NCBI RefSeq assembly: GCF_040496035.1
Contig: NZ_JBEPJZ010000001.1
Span: 186,001 to 250,000, forward strand
Length of the DNA stretch: 64,000 nucleotides
Reading direction: 5' to 3'
DNA from: Agromyces sp. SYSU T00194
GTDB taxonomy: Bacteria; Actinomycetota; Actinomycetes; Actinomycetales; Microbacteriaceae
The notes below the pieces were generated by a model. The model did not search any database. It saw nothing but the letters and a program-made list of their open reading frames with translations, and was not told where the DNA came from. Shown in pieces: positions 56,363 through 64,000 of the stretch; position 1 is the stretch's first letter, and every line of letters begins with the position of its first letter. The translations under genes were made by a program, and so were the position numbers.

Positions 56363-56478
56363 GGTGGGTGCCTCCTCGTGTGATGCAGGACGACGGATGC
56401 GGTGGCGCGCATGCATCCGGGCGCCACGACGTGCGGCGCTCGTACCTCACCATAGCGTCGGGCCCGACCCGGGCACAG

Positions 56479-56492
56479 GAGGGTTAACCCTC
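56479..56492. promoter_or_regulatory. 14-bp palindrome GAGGGTTAACCCTC
   Basis: A perfect palindrome 28 bp past the tsaD stop and 117 bp before the DUF4190 operon. As RNA it could fold as a 5-bp stem with a TTAA loop (weak terminator); as DNA it is an operator candidate. A second palindrome, GTCGGGCCCGAC, lies at 56457-56468. Confidence 0.4.
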
Positions 56493-56520
56493 GGATGTCG
56501 CAGCGTGTCGGGAACGCACG

Positions 56521-57573
56521 TCAGGACTGGATGCGCGTGACCGGCAGGGTCGAATCGGCGCCGAAGCCGAGCTCGGACGGCTCGTGCCCCGCCATGATGC
56601 GCTGGGCGCCGAGCGCCGCGATCATCGCCCCGTTGTCGGTGCAGAGCGAGAGCGGCGGAACGCGCAGGGCGATGCCCGCGGCAGCCGCCCGCTCCTCGGC
56701 GAGCGCGCGCAGCCGGGCGTTCGCGACCACGCCGCCACCGAGCAGCAGGCGCGGCACTCCGAGGTCGGTGCACGCCGCGATCGCCTTCGTCACGAGCACG
56801 TCGGCGACCGCCTCGCGGAAGCTCGCGGCGACGTCGGCGACCGGCACCTCCTCGCCCGCGTCCTCGCGCTGCTCGACCCAGCGGGCGACGGCCGTCTTCA
56901 GGCCCGAGAAGCTGAAGTCGTACCGGTGCCGCTCCAGGTCCTTCGGGCGGCTGAGGCCGCGCGGGAAGCGGATGGCGCGCGGGTCGCCGCCGACCGCCGC
57001 AGCGTCGATGCGCGGCCCGCCCGGGTAGGCGAGGCCGAGCACGCGCGCGACCTTGTCGAACGCCTCCCCCGCGGCGTCGTCGATGGTCTCGCCGAGCAGT
57101 TCCACGTCGGAGACCAGGTCGCGCACGAGCAGCAGCGAGGTGTGCCCGCCCGAGACGAGCAGCGCGATCGTGGGGTACTCGAACCGGTCTCCGTCGGCGA
57201 GGATGTCGGCGCCGACGTGGCCGACGAGGTGGTTCACGGCGTAGATCGGCTTCCCGAGCGCCAGCGCGAGCGCCTTCGCGGCCCCGACGCCGACCATGAG
57301 CGCGCCGGCGAGGCCGGGGCCGTTGGTGACCGCGACGGCGTCGACCTCGTCGAGCGCGATGCCGGCGCGGCCGAGCGCCTCGTGCAGGGTCGGGCCGAGC
57401 GCCTCGAGGTGGGCGCGCGCCGCGACCTCGGGCACGACGCCGCCGTAGCGCGCGTGCTCCTCCATCGAGGAGGCGATCACGTTGGCGAGCAGCGTCGAGC
57501 CGCGCACGATGCCGACGCCGGTCTCGTCGCAGCTGGTCTCGATGCCGAGCACGACGGGCGCGGTGCGGTTCAC
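56521..57573 (-). CDS. tsaD: tRNA t6A37 threonylcarbamoyltransferase TsaD
   Basis: 350 residues from GTG. Joins threonylcarbamoyl to A37 of ANN-decoding tRNAs. Seen: [14 protein letters not shown], metal-binding [10 protein letters not shown] and [34 protein letters not shown] and the end [13 protein letters not shown] overlap with rimI. With tsaB and tsaE it forms the complex coded in this block. Confidence 0.97.
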   Translation of the reverse strand: MNRTAPVVLGIETSCDETGVGIVRGSTLLANVIASSMEEHARYGGVVPEVAARAHLEALGPTLHEALGRAGIALDEVDAVAVTNGPGLAGALMVGVGAAKALALALGKPIYAVNHLVGHVGADILADGDRFEYPTIALLVSGGHTSLLLVRDLVSDVELLGETIDDAAGEAFDKVARVLGLAYPGGPRIDAAAVGGDPRAIRFPRGLSRPKDLERHRYDFSFSGLKTAVARWVEQREDAGEEVPVADVAASFREAVADVLVTKAIAACTDLGVPRLLLGGGVVANARLRALAEERAAAAGIALRVPPLSLCTDNGAMIAALGAQRIMAGHEPSELGFGADSTLPVTRIQS

Positions 57574-58079
57574 TCGGTCACCTCCACGGCGACGGATGCC
57601 GCGGGGCGGGTCACCGGCGCACTCAGGCGCGCGCGCATGACGAGCGCGTCGACCCCGTCGGGCTGGTAGTACGCCCGGCGGCGGCCGATCTCCGAGAAGC
57701 CGAGCGAGCGGTACAGCCCCTGCGCGACCGGGTTGTCGGCGCGGACCTCGAGGAAGACGTCGTGCGCCCCGCGCCGCCAGGCCTCCGCGAGCAGCGCCTG
57801 CATCAGGGCGCGCCCGAGCCCGCCGGCGCGCGCGTCGGGTGCGACGGCGATGGTCTGGATGTCGCCCTGCCCGGAGCCGCGCGGCGCGAGCAGGCCGGCG
57901 TAGGCCACGACCGTCGCCGCGTCGTCCGCCGGCGTCGCCACGAGGTAGTGGGCGTGCGGGTCGACGAGCTCGCGGGCCATCGCGTCGGCCGACCAGGCGT
58001 CGTTCACGAAGATCGACCGCTCGAGCTCCATCACCTGCTCGAGGTCGCCGATCTCGGCGCGGCGCAGCATCCAGCTCAT
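57570..58079 (-). CDS. rimI: ribosomal-protein N-acetyltransferase RimI
   Basis: 169 residues from ATG 58079. GNAT fold: [43 protein letters not shown] (CoA loop) and [20 protein letters not shown]. Family members acetylate ribosomal protein S18 or other N-termini. ATGA overlap with tsaB before it and GTGA with tsaD after. Confidence 0.92.
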   Translation of the reverse strand: MSWMLRRAEIGDLEQVMELERSIFVNDAWSADAMARELVDPHAHYLVATPADDAATVVAYAGLLAPRGSGQGDIQTIAVAPDARAGGLGRALMQALLAEAWRRGAHDVFLEVRADNPVAQGLYRSLGFSEIGRRRAYYQPDGVDALVMRARLSAPVTRPAASVAVEVTE

Positions 58080-58696
58080 GCGCTCACCCGCTTCGGCGCG
58101 GCGGCGGGCGTGACGTCGGGCGAGCGCAGGTACAGGGGCTCGTCGGCGGCGAACGGGACGCCCGCGGCTCCCATGCCGGCGGCGAGCGTGCCGAGCGCGG
58201 CCGCGGAGACCCGGTGCGCGTCGAGGCGCGTTCCGGCCGCCTCGGGCAGCGCGTCCGGCTTGGCCAGGCCGGGTCCCTCGACGCGCACGGGCAGGCCGTC
58301 GGCGTCGAGGCCCTCGTAGGCGCTCCAGTAGCGTTCGCGGCGGCGCGCGTCGGTCACGACGAGGAGCGGCCCGGTGCCGCCCGCGGCGTACCACTCCGCC
58401 GCGAGCGCGTCGTGGCTCACGACCGGCAGCACCGGCACGCCCGCGCCGAACGCGAACGCGTGCGCGGCGGCGATGCCCACGCGGAGGCCCGTGAACGGCC
58501 CCGGACCCATGCCGGCGACCACGGCCGAGACGTCGGCGCCGGTCGCCCCGGCGTCGGCCAGCGCCCCCGCCAGGAGTTCCCCGATCGCCTCGGCGTGCCG
58601 CATGGTGTCGTCGGTCGCGCGTTCGGCGACGACCCGGCCGTCGTCGTCGACCACGGCGACACCCGTGCCGGCCGACGTGTCGATCGCGAGCAGCAT
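58076..58696 (-). CDS. tsaB: t6A biosynthesis protein TsaB
   Basis: 206 residues. ASKHA fold: [50 protein letters not shown]. The usual C-terminal half is shorter, as in most TsaB. Activates TsaD. A TAGGCT box 6 nt before the ATG overlaps the tsaE stop, so a leaderless internal start is likely. Confidence 0.94.
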   Translation of the reverse strand: MLLAIDTSAGTGVAVVDDDGRVVAERATDDTMRHAEAIGELLAGALADAGATGADVSAVVAGMGPGPFTGLRVGIAAAHAFAFGAGVPVLPVVSHDALAAEWYAAGGTGPLLVVTDARRRERYWSAYEGLDADGLPVRVEGPGLAKPDALPEAAGTRLDAHRVSAAALGTLAAGMGAAGVPFAADEPLYLRSPDVTPAAAPKRVSA

Positions 58697-58702
58697 GGGT
58701 CC

Positions 58703-58708
58703 AGCCTA
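58703..58708 (-). promoter_or_regulatory. leaderless -10 box (TAGGCT) of tsaB
   Basis: TAGGCT ends 6 nt before the tsaB ATG; its TAG is the tsaE stop codon. Confidence 0.45.
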
Positions 58709-59197
58709 CGTCCGGGCGGCGTAGCGGGTGCCCGCCCAGCGGACGCCCCGGCCGGTCGCGGTCAGCACCCGCGGCTCGTCGGCCTCGAGGTCGTCGGACG
58801 CCTCGGCGGAGGCGCCGGTCGGACGATCGATCTCGACCTCCAGCCACGACTCCGCGACGCCGTCGAGCATGCCGGCGCCCCACTCGACGACGACGACCGA
58901 TCCCGCGAAGTCGATGTCGAGGTCGTCGAGCTCCATCGCGCTGCCGAGGCGATACGCGTCCACGTGCACGAGCGGCGGGCCGTCGCCGAGGCTCGGATGC
59001 GTGCGCGCGAGCACGAAGGTCGGGCTCTGCACGGGCCCGCGTACGCCGAGCCCGGCCCCGATCCCGCGGGTGAGCGTGGTCTTGCCGGCACCGAGCGGGC
59101 CGGTGAGCACGACCAGGTCGCCGCGTCGCAGCTCGGCGGCAAGCTCGCGGCCGGCCGCCTCCATGGCGTCGGCGGTCGGCACCTCGCGCGCGATCAT
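58706..59197 (-). CDS. tsaE: t6A biosynthesis ATPase TsaE
   Basis: 163 residues. Walker A VLTGPLGAGKTTLTRGIGAGL, SPTFVLARTHPS, VHVDAYRL and VVVVEWGAGM are the family blocks. Needed to reset TsaBD. ATGA overlap with alr before it. Confidence 0.95.
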   Translation of the reverse strand: MIAREVPTADAMEAAGRELAAELRRGDLVVLTGPLGAGKTTLTRGIGAGLGVRGPVQSPTFVLARTHPSLGDGPPLVHVDAYRLGSAMELDDLDIDFAGSVVVVEWGAGMLDGVAESWLEVEIDRPTGASAEASDDLEADEPRVLTATGRGVRWAGTRYAART

Positions 59198-60333
59198 CGC
59201 GCCTCACGGTGCGTGCGCGGCACCCTCGGCCCGATGCGCGTCACGATCTCGTAGCCGATCGTGCCCGCGGCATCCGCCCAGTCGTCGGCCGTCGGCGCGC
59301 CCGTCGCGGCTGCGCCGAACAGCACCACCTCGTCGCCCACGGCGACCTCCGCGTCGCCCGCGTCGACGAGGAACTGGTCCATCGCCACCCGCCCCACCAC
59401 GGGGCGCACGGCGCCGCCGAGCAGCACCGAGGCGCGCCCGGACGCATGGCGGGGCACGCCGTCGGCGTAGCCGAGCGGCACCAGCGCGAGGGTCGTCGGC
59501 GCGCCCGCGCGCCAGGTGAGGTCGTACGAGGCACCGGCGCCCGCAGGCACCCGGCGCACGGCCGCGATGCGGCCGCGGAGCGTCATCGCCGGCACGAGGC
59601 CGAGGTCGGCACCCGTCGTACCGTCGCCGTAGGGGGTGAGCCCGTACATGCCGATGCCGACGCGCACGAGATCGAACCGGGCGTCGGGTCGCCGCAGCGC
59701 CGCGGCGGTCGAGGCGAGGTGGCGCATCGCGGGGTGCAGCCCGGCAGCCTCGGCCGCCTCGACGGCGGCGCGGAAGGCCGCGAGCTGCGCGTCGTCGTCG
59801 GCGTCGGACGCGTTGGCCAGGTGGCTGAACACCCCGTCGACGCGGAGCACCCCGGCGAGCTCGAGCTCGCGGGCACGGGCCACGACGGCGCCCCAGCGCA
59901 CGGGCTCCACGCCGTTGCGACTGAGGCCGGTGTCGATCTTCAGGTGCACGGATGCCGCGGGCGCACCGCGCTCGACCGCACCCGCGACCTGCTCGAGCTG
60001 CCTCGCCGAGGACACGCCGATCGAGACCTGCGCCTCCAGCGCCGGGCCGAAGTCGAGTCCGGGATCGTGCAGCCACGCGAGGATGGGCGCCGAGAGCCCC
60101 GCGGCGCGCAGCGCGAGCGCCTCCTGCACGTCGGCCACGCCGAGCATCCGCGCCCCGCCCTCGAGCGCCGCACGCGCCACCGGCAGCGCACCGTGGCCGT
60201 AGGCGTCGGCCTTCACGACGGCCATCACCCCGGCGGGCGCCGCCGCCGCCGCGATGCGCGCGACGTTGCCGCGGATCGCATCGAGGTCGACGACGGCCTC
60301 GCGGAACGGGCCGACCGGACCGGCGCCGCTCAC
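59194..60333 (-). CDS. alr: alanine racemase
   Basis: 379 residues from a GTG overlapping the acpS stop. Makes D-Ala for peptidoglycan. PLP lysine in MAVVKADAYGHGALPVA, DTGLSRNGVEP, and the second catalytic Tyr in GAGASYDLTWRAGAP; MYGLTPYG before it. Full length. Confidence 0.97.
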   Translation of the reverse strand: MSGAGPVGPFREAVVDLDAIRGNVARIAAAAAPAGVMAVVKADAYGHGALPVARAALEGGARMLGVADVQEALALRAAGLSAPILAWLHDPGLDFGPALEAQVSIGVSSARQLEQVAGAVERGAPAASVHLKIDTGLSRNGVEPVRWGAVVARARELELAGVLRVDGVFSHLANASDADDDAQLAAFRAAVEAAEAAGLHPAMRHLASTAAALRRPDARFDLVRVGIGMYGLTPYGDGTTGADLGLVPAMTLRGRIAAVRRVPAGAGASYDLTWRAGAPTTLALVPLGYADGVPRHASGRASVLLGGAVRPVVGRVAMDQFLVDAGDAEVAVGDEVVLFGAAATGAPTADDWADAAGTIGYEIVTRIGPRVPRTHREAR

Positions 60334-60686
60334 GCGTCCCGCTCCAGCACCACGAACGCCGTGGCGACGCCGGCGTCGTGGCTCATCGAGACGTGCACGT
60401 GCGCGATGCCCCGCCCGGCCACATGCGCGGCGAGCGCGCCGTGCAGCGCGAAGTCCGGGTTGCCCTCCGGATCGTTCACGACCTCCATGTCGTGCCAGCG
60501 GAGCACGTCGGGGCCGCCCAGCGCCTTGATCAGCGCCTCCTTCGCCGCGAAGCGCGCGGCGAGCGAACGCACCGGCCGCTCACGCTCACCCGCGGTGAAG
60601 AGGCGCTCCCGCAGCCCGGGCGTGCGCGTGATGGCGCGCTCGAAGCGCGCGACGTCGACCACGTCCACCCCGATCCCGGCGATCAC
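60330..60686 (-). CDS. acpS: holo-[acyl-carrier-protein] synthase
   Basis: 118 residues from GTG with GGGGAGG upstream. Moves phosphopantetheine from CoA to ACP. GIGVDVVDVARFERAI carries the Mg-binding Asp; SLAARFAAKEALIKALGG carries the Glu/Lys pair. GTGA overlap with alr. Confidence 0.96.
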   Translation of the reverse strand: MIAGIGVDVVDVARFERAITRTPGLRERLFTAGERERPVRSLAARFAAKEALIKALGGPDVLRWHDMEVVNDPEGNPDFALHGALAAHVAGRGIAHVHVSMSHDAGVATAFVVLERDA

Positions 60687-60713
60687 CGTGCCTCCCCGAT
60701 GCGAGCGTACCCG

Positions 60714-62564
60714 CTACTCGACCGTGACCGACTTGGCCAGGTTGCGCGGCTGGTCGACGTCGAGGCCCTTCGCGGCAGACAGCTCCATCGCGAAGATCTG
60801 CAGCGGCACGACGGCCAGGAGCGGCTCGAACAGCGGACCGGCCAGCGGGATGCGCAGCACCTCGTCGGCGAACGGCAGCACCGCGGCATCCCCCGCCTCG
60901 GCGATCGCGATGACGCGCGCGCCGCGTGCACGGATCTCCTGGATGTTCGAGACGACCTTCGGGTGCAGCGAGGCCGAGTTGCGCGGACTCGGCACGACCA
61001 CGAACACGGGCTGGCCCGGTTCGATCAGCGCGATCGGGCCGTGCTTCAGCTCACCGGCGGCGAAGCCCTCGGCGTGGATGTACGCGAGTTCCTTGAGCTT
61101 CAGCGCGCCCTCGAGGGCGATCGGGTACCCGACGTGGCGTCCGAGGAAGAGCACCGATCGGGTGTCGGCCATCCAGTGCGCCAGCTCGGCGATGCGCGCG
61201 CCCTGCTCGAGCACCGTGGCGAGCTTGTCGGGCACCTGCTCGAGCTCGCGCGCGGCCGTCGCGAGCTGTGCCGGCGTCGACGTGCCGAGCACGCGCGCCA
61301 GGTGGAGGCCGAACAGGTAGAGCGCCGCGATCTGCGCGACGAACGCCTTGGTCGATGCGACCGCCACCTCGGGGCCCGCGTGCGTGTAGATGACGGCGTC
61401 CGACTCCCGCGGGATCGTCGCGCCCTGCGTGTTGCACACCGAGATCGTGCGCGCGCCGTGCTCGCGGGCGTACTTCACGGCCATCAGCGTGTCCATGGTC
61501 TCGCCCGACTGGCTGACCGAGATCACGAGCGTGTCCGGGCCGATCACCGGCTCCCGGTAGCGGAACTCGTGGCTGAGCTCGACCTCGACCGGGACCCGGG
61601 CCCACTTCTCGATCGCGTACTTGGCGACCATGCCCGCGTAGGAGGCCGTGCCGCAGGCGATCACGATGATGCGGCGGATGCTCCGCAGCACGTCGTCGCC
61701 GAGATCCTCGAGCTCGCCCACGACGACGCCGCCGTCGACGAGCCGCCCGCGCAGCGTGTCGGCCACAGCGGTCGGCTGCTCGCTGACCTCCTTCTGCATG
61801 AAGCTCGACCAGCCGCCCTTGTCGGCCGCGTCGGCGTTCCACGCCACCTCGAACGGCTCGACCGGGACCGGCGCCCCGTCGAAGTCGGTGACGGTCACCT
61901 CGTCGGCCGTGATCGCCACGATCTGGTCCTGGCCGATCGCGACGGCGTTGCGGGTGTGCTCGACGAAGGCCGCGACATCCGAGCCCAGGAAGTTCTCCCC
62001 CTCGCCGAGCCCGATCACGAGCGGCGAGTTGCGCCGGGCGCCGACGACCAGGCCCGGGGCGTCGCGGTGCACCGCGAGCAGCGTGAAGGCGCCGTCCAGG
62101 CGCGTGACGACGCGGCGGAAGGCCTCGACCAGGTCGCCGGTCGCGCGGTACTCGCGACCCAGCAGCACGGCCGCGACCTCGGTGTCGGTCTCGCTGGCGA
62201 ACTCGGCGCCGCCTGCGACCAGCTCGTCGCGCAGCGCGGCGAAGTTCTCGATGATGCCGTTGTGGATGACCGCGAGCCGTCCCTCGTCGGCCAAGTGCGG
62301 GTGGGCGTTGCGGTCGGTCGGCCCGCCGTGCGTGGCCCACCGCGTGTGGCCGATGCCGGTGCCCCCCGCGGGCACGGGGTGCGCCGCGAGCTCGTCGACC
62401 AGGGTCTGGAGCTTGCCCGCCTTCTTGCTGGTGCCGAGGTTGCCCTCGTCATCGATGACCGCGACCCCTGCCGAGTCGTAGCCGCGGTATTCGAGGCGAC
62501 GCAGGCCTCCGAGAAGGACGTCCAGGCTGTTGGCATGCCCGACGTACCCGACGATTCCACACAT
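60714..62564 (-). CDS. glmS: glutamine-fructose-6-phosphate aminotransferase
   Basis: 616 residues from ATG 62564, chosen because Cys2 (MCGIVGYVG) must be N-terminal for the glutaminase. Then [21 protein letters not shown] domains with [10 protein letters not shown] and [13 protein letters not shown], and the end [11 protein letters not shown]. Makes glucosamine-6-P for the cell wall. TACAAT box 7 nt before ATG: leaderless, so no ribozyme leader like that of Bacillus glmS can be present. Confidence 0.98.
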   Translation of the reverse strand: MCGIVGYVGHANSLDVLLGGLRRLEYRGYDSAGVAVIDDEGNLGTSKKAGKLQTLVDELAAHPVPAGGTGIGHTRWATHGGPTDRNAHPHLADEGRLAVIHNGIIENFAALRDELVAGGAEFASETDTEVAAVLLGREYRATGDLVEAFRRVVTRLDGAFTLLAVHRDAPGLVVGARRNSPLVIGLGEGENFLGSDVAAFVEHTRNAVAIGQDQIVAITADEVTVTDFDGAPVPVEPFEVAWNADAADKGGWSSFMQKEVSEQPTAVADTLRGRLVDGGVVVGELEDLGDDVLRSIRRIIVIACGTASYAGMVAKYAIEKWARVPVEVELSHEFRYREPVIGPDTLVISVSQSGETMDTLMAVKYAREHGARTISVCNTQGATIPRESDAVIYTHAGPEVAVASTKAFVAQIAALYLFGLHLARVLGTSTPAQLATAARELEQVPDKLATVLEQGARIAELAHWMADTRSVLFLGRHVGYPIALEGALKLKELAYIHAEGFAAGELKHGPIALIEPGQPVFVVVPSPRNSASLHPKVVSNIQEIRARGARVIAIAEAGDAAVLPFADEVLRIPLAGPLFEPLLAVVPLQIFAMELSAAKGLDVDQPRNLAKSVTVE

Positions 62565-62571
62565 GGGGGCG

Positions 62572-62577
62572 ATTGTA
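62572..62577 (-). promoter_or_regulatory. leaderless -10 box (TACAAT) of glmS
   Basis: TACAAT, close to consensus, ends 7 nt before the glmS ATG on the reverse strand. Confidence 0.6.
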
Positions 62578-62654
62578 TCCGCGCCCGGCCGTGCCCTTGC
62601 TGCATGCCGCTCGGCGGCCGTGGACGGGCGGCCGGAGCAGCATGGGCGCGTGGC

Positions 62655-62660
62655 TAGACT
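62655..62660 (+). promoter_or_regulatory. leaderless -10 box (TAGACT) of coaA
   Basis: TAGACT ends 7 nt before ATG 62668. Confidence 0.5.
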
Positions 62661-62667
62661 GTCCGCG

Positions 62668-63624
62668 ATGTCCGATCCCGCGACCGCACCCGTCGCCGTG
62701 CAGCACCTGTCCCCCTTCGTCGAGCTCGACCGGGCGGACTGGGCGGCGCTGGCGCCGTCGATGCCGCAGCCCCTCACCGAGGTGGAGCTGGTGCAGCTGC
62801 GCGGACTCGGCGAGCCGCTCGAGCCCGACGAGGTCGCGGAGGTGTACCTGCCGCTCAGTCGGCTGCTGAACCTCTACGTCGGCGGCATGACGCACCTGCA
62901 CCGGCTCACCAGCGACTTCCTCGGCGAGCGCGCCGAGCGCACGCCGTTCGTCATCGGCGTCGCCGGGTCGGTCGCGGTCGGCAAGTCGACGATCGCCCGC
63001 CTGCTCCGCGAGCTGCTCTCGCGCTGGGAGCACACGCCGCGGGTCGAGCTCGTCACCACCGACGGCTTCCTGCTGCCGAACGCCGAGCTCGCCCGTCGCG
63101 GGCTGATGGAGCGCAAGGGGTTCCCCGAGTCGTACGACCGGCGCGCGCTGCTGCGCTTCGTGAGCGACGTCAAGGCGGGTGCGCCCGAGGTGCGGGCGCC
63201 CTTCTACTCGCACCTCGCGTACGACATCGTCCCCGACGCGCAGGTGACGGTGCGCCGTCCCGACGTGCTGATCGTCGAGGGCCTCAACGTGCTGCAGCCG
63301 CCCGCACCGGGCCACCGGCTCGCCGTGAGCGACCTGTTCGACTTCTCGATCTACGTCGACGCACGCACGCAGGACATCGCCCACTGGTACGAGGAGCGGT
63401 TCCTGCGGCTGCAGCGGGGCGCGTTCGCGAACCCGAACTCGTACTTCCACCGCTTCGCCGACCTGAGCGAGGAGCAGGCGCGGATGCGCTCGCGCGAGAT
63501 CTGGCGCACGATCAACGAGCCCAACCTCATCCAGAACGTGCGGCCGACGCGCTCGCGCGCGTCGCTGGTGCTCCGCAAGGACTCCGACCACGCCGTCTCG
63601 AGCGTGCTGCTGCGCAAGATCTGA
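62668..63624 (+). CDS. coaA: pantothenate kinase, type I
   Basis: 318 residues. Phosphorylates pantothenate, first step of CoA synthesis. P-loop [20 protein letters not shown] (about 95-112), [20 protein letters not shown] and VEGLNVLQP are the CoaA blocks. Leaderless start; divergent from glmS. Confidence 0.97.
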   Translation: MSDPATAPVAVQHLSPFVELDRADWAALAPSMPQPLTEVELVQLRGLGEPLEPDEVAEVYLPLSRLLNLYVGGMTHLHRLTSDFLGERAERTPFVIGVAGSVAVGKSTIARLLRELLSRWEHTPRVELVTTDGFLLPNAELARRGLMERKGFPESYDRRALLRFVSDVKAGAPEVRAPFYSHLAYDIVPDAQVTVRRPDVLIVEGLNVLQPPAPGHRLAVSDLFDFSIYVDARTQDIAHWYEERFLRLQRGAFANPNSYFHRFADLSEEQARMRSREIWRTINEPNLIQNVRPTRSRASLVLRKDSDHAVSSVLLRKI

Positions 63625-63666
63625 CCGCGCGCGATCGGCGAGGGGCGACGGATGCCCCGGGCCGGC

Positions 63667-64000
63667 CTACGCCGAGAGCTCGGCGCGCACGACCTCGGCC
63701 AGCGCCTCCGCGTGCCGCTGCGCCACGTCCTGCTCGGCGGCCTCGACCATGACGCGCACCATCGGCTCGGTGCCCGAGGGGCGGAGCAGCACGCGACCGG
63801 AGTCGCCCAGCTCCTCTTCCGCGGCACGCGTGGCGGCCTCGATCCGGGCGTTGCCGGCGAGCGCGTCGCGGTCCACGCCGCGCACGTTCAGGAGCACCTG
63901 CGGGTACACGGTCATGACGTCGGCCAGGTCGGCGAGCGACCGGCCGGTGCGCGCGACCTCGGCGGCCAGGTGGAGCCCCGTGAGCACCCCGTCGCCCGTG
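63667..64000 (-). CDS. glmM: phosphoglucosamine mutase, C-terminal part (gene runs off the window)
   Basis: About 110 C-terminal residues. [21 protein letters not shown], and the phosphate-binding loop [18 protein letters not shown] typical of the alpha-D-phosphohexomutase C-terminal domain. Converts glucosamine-6-P to glucosamine-1-P, the step after GlmS. Convergent with coaA across a 42-bp gap. Confidence 0.93.
   Translation of the reverse strand, partial: TGDGVLTGLHLAAEVARTGRSLADLADVMTVYPQVLLNVRGVDRDALAGNARIEAATRAAEEELGDSGRVLLRPSGTEPMVRVMVEAAEQDVAQRHAEALAEVVRAELSA

Noticed and set aside
60687..62667. Possible glmS ribozyme or riboswitch
   Set aside because: The predicted transcript begins 0-1 nt before the ATG, leaving no leader to fold.

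Overview
The window is high-GC DNA (by eye about 72% GC, strongly GC-ending codons) from an actinobacterium. Gene content and order point to the family Microbacteriaceae, with Agromyces or a near relative most likely: perM-like/purN/purH; the guaA/DUF3817/SURF1/glpD/guaB3/guaB block; the small 'DUF7882' protein; and many leaderless starts with a TAGNNT -10 box 6-7 nt before ATG or GTG. The family assignment is inference. I saw no rRNA, tRNA, CRISPR array, IS element or prophage. It reads as ordinary chromosome with one accessory catabolic cluster.

Layout. 1-3.7 kb: start of an ABC exporter behind a 0.3 kb leader with a possible leader peptide, a membrane-anchored dimethylargininase-like protein and a branched-chain amino acid dehydrogenase. 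3.8-9 kb: purH, purN, a perM-like gene and a membrane protein, with a micro-ORF wedged between purN and purH. 9.2-11.3 kb: a secreted multi-domain surface protein. 11.4-13.5 kb: sucCD. 13.7-15.5 kb: small Microbacteriaceae proteins and a VIT1/CCC1 metal transporter. 15.5-18.2 kb: a ferric-reductase-like / FMN-binding / ApbE electron-transfer operon. 18.3-22.2 kb: pcrA and a ThrE-type exporter.

22.2-33.0 kb is the accessory part. It holds an aberrant amidohydrolase; a PDR-type [2Fe-2S] reductase with an XRE-cupin regulator; and, divergent from these, one long operon: CodA-like amidohydrolase, a three-part NitT/TauT/ThiXYZ-type ABC importer, SDR, FAD-linked oxidase, creatininase-family hydrolase and a PdxH-like flavoprotein. 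The set looks like uptake plus ring opening of a small N-heterocycle. I cannot name the substrate and do not recognise the combination.

33-38 kb: a MetF-like protein with a leading Cys-rich domain, GlpQ, a Bax-inhibitor-1 protein, and an ECF42-type sigma factor with its YciI partner behind a matching promoter. 38.1-45.6 kb: guaA, DUF3817, SURF1, glpD, guaB3, guaB. 45.8-51.9 kb: livHMGF with livJ convergent to it; the two are separated by about 0.7 kb holding two strong terminators and two GC-rich tandem-repeat arrays. 52-56.4 kb: rarD, groES under two CIRCE operators, a THUMP-like methyltransferase and three DUF4190-type genes. 56.5-64 kb: the t6A/cell-wall housekeeping block tsaD-rimI-tsaB-tsaE-alr-acpS, then glmS, coaA and the 3' end of glmM.

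Most genes are tightly packed with 4-nt ATGA/GTGA overlaps. The main points for a second look are the catabolic cluster, the purN/purH micro-ORF made by a local duplication, the paired repeat arrays beside livJ, active-site losses in several enzymes, domain fusions in the DDAH-like and LivH proteins, and a dispersed octamer CGGATGCC/GGCATCCG that recurs through coding and non-coding DNA.
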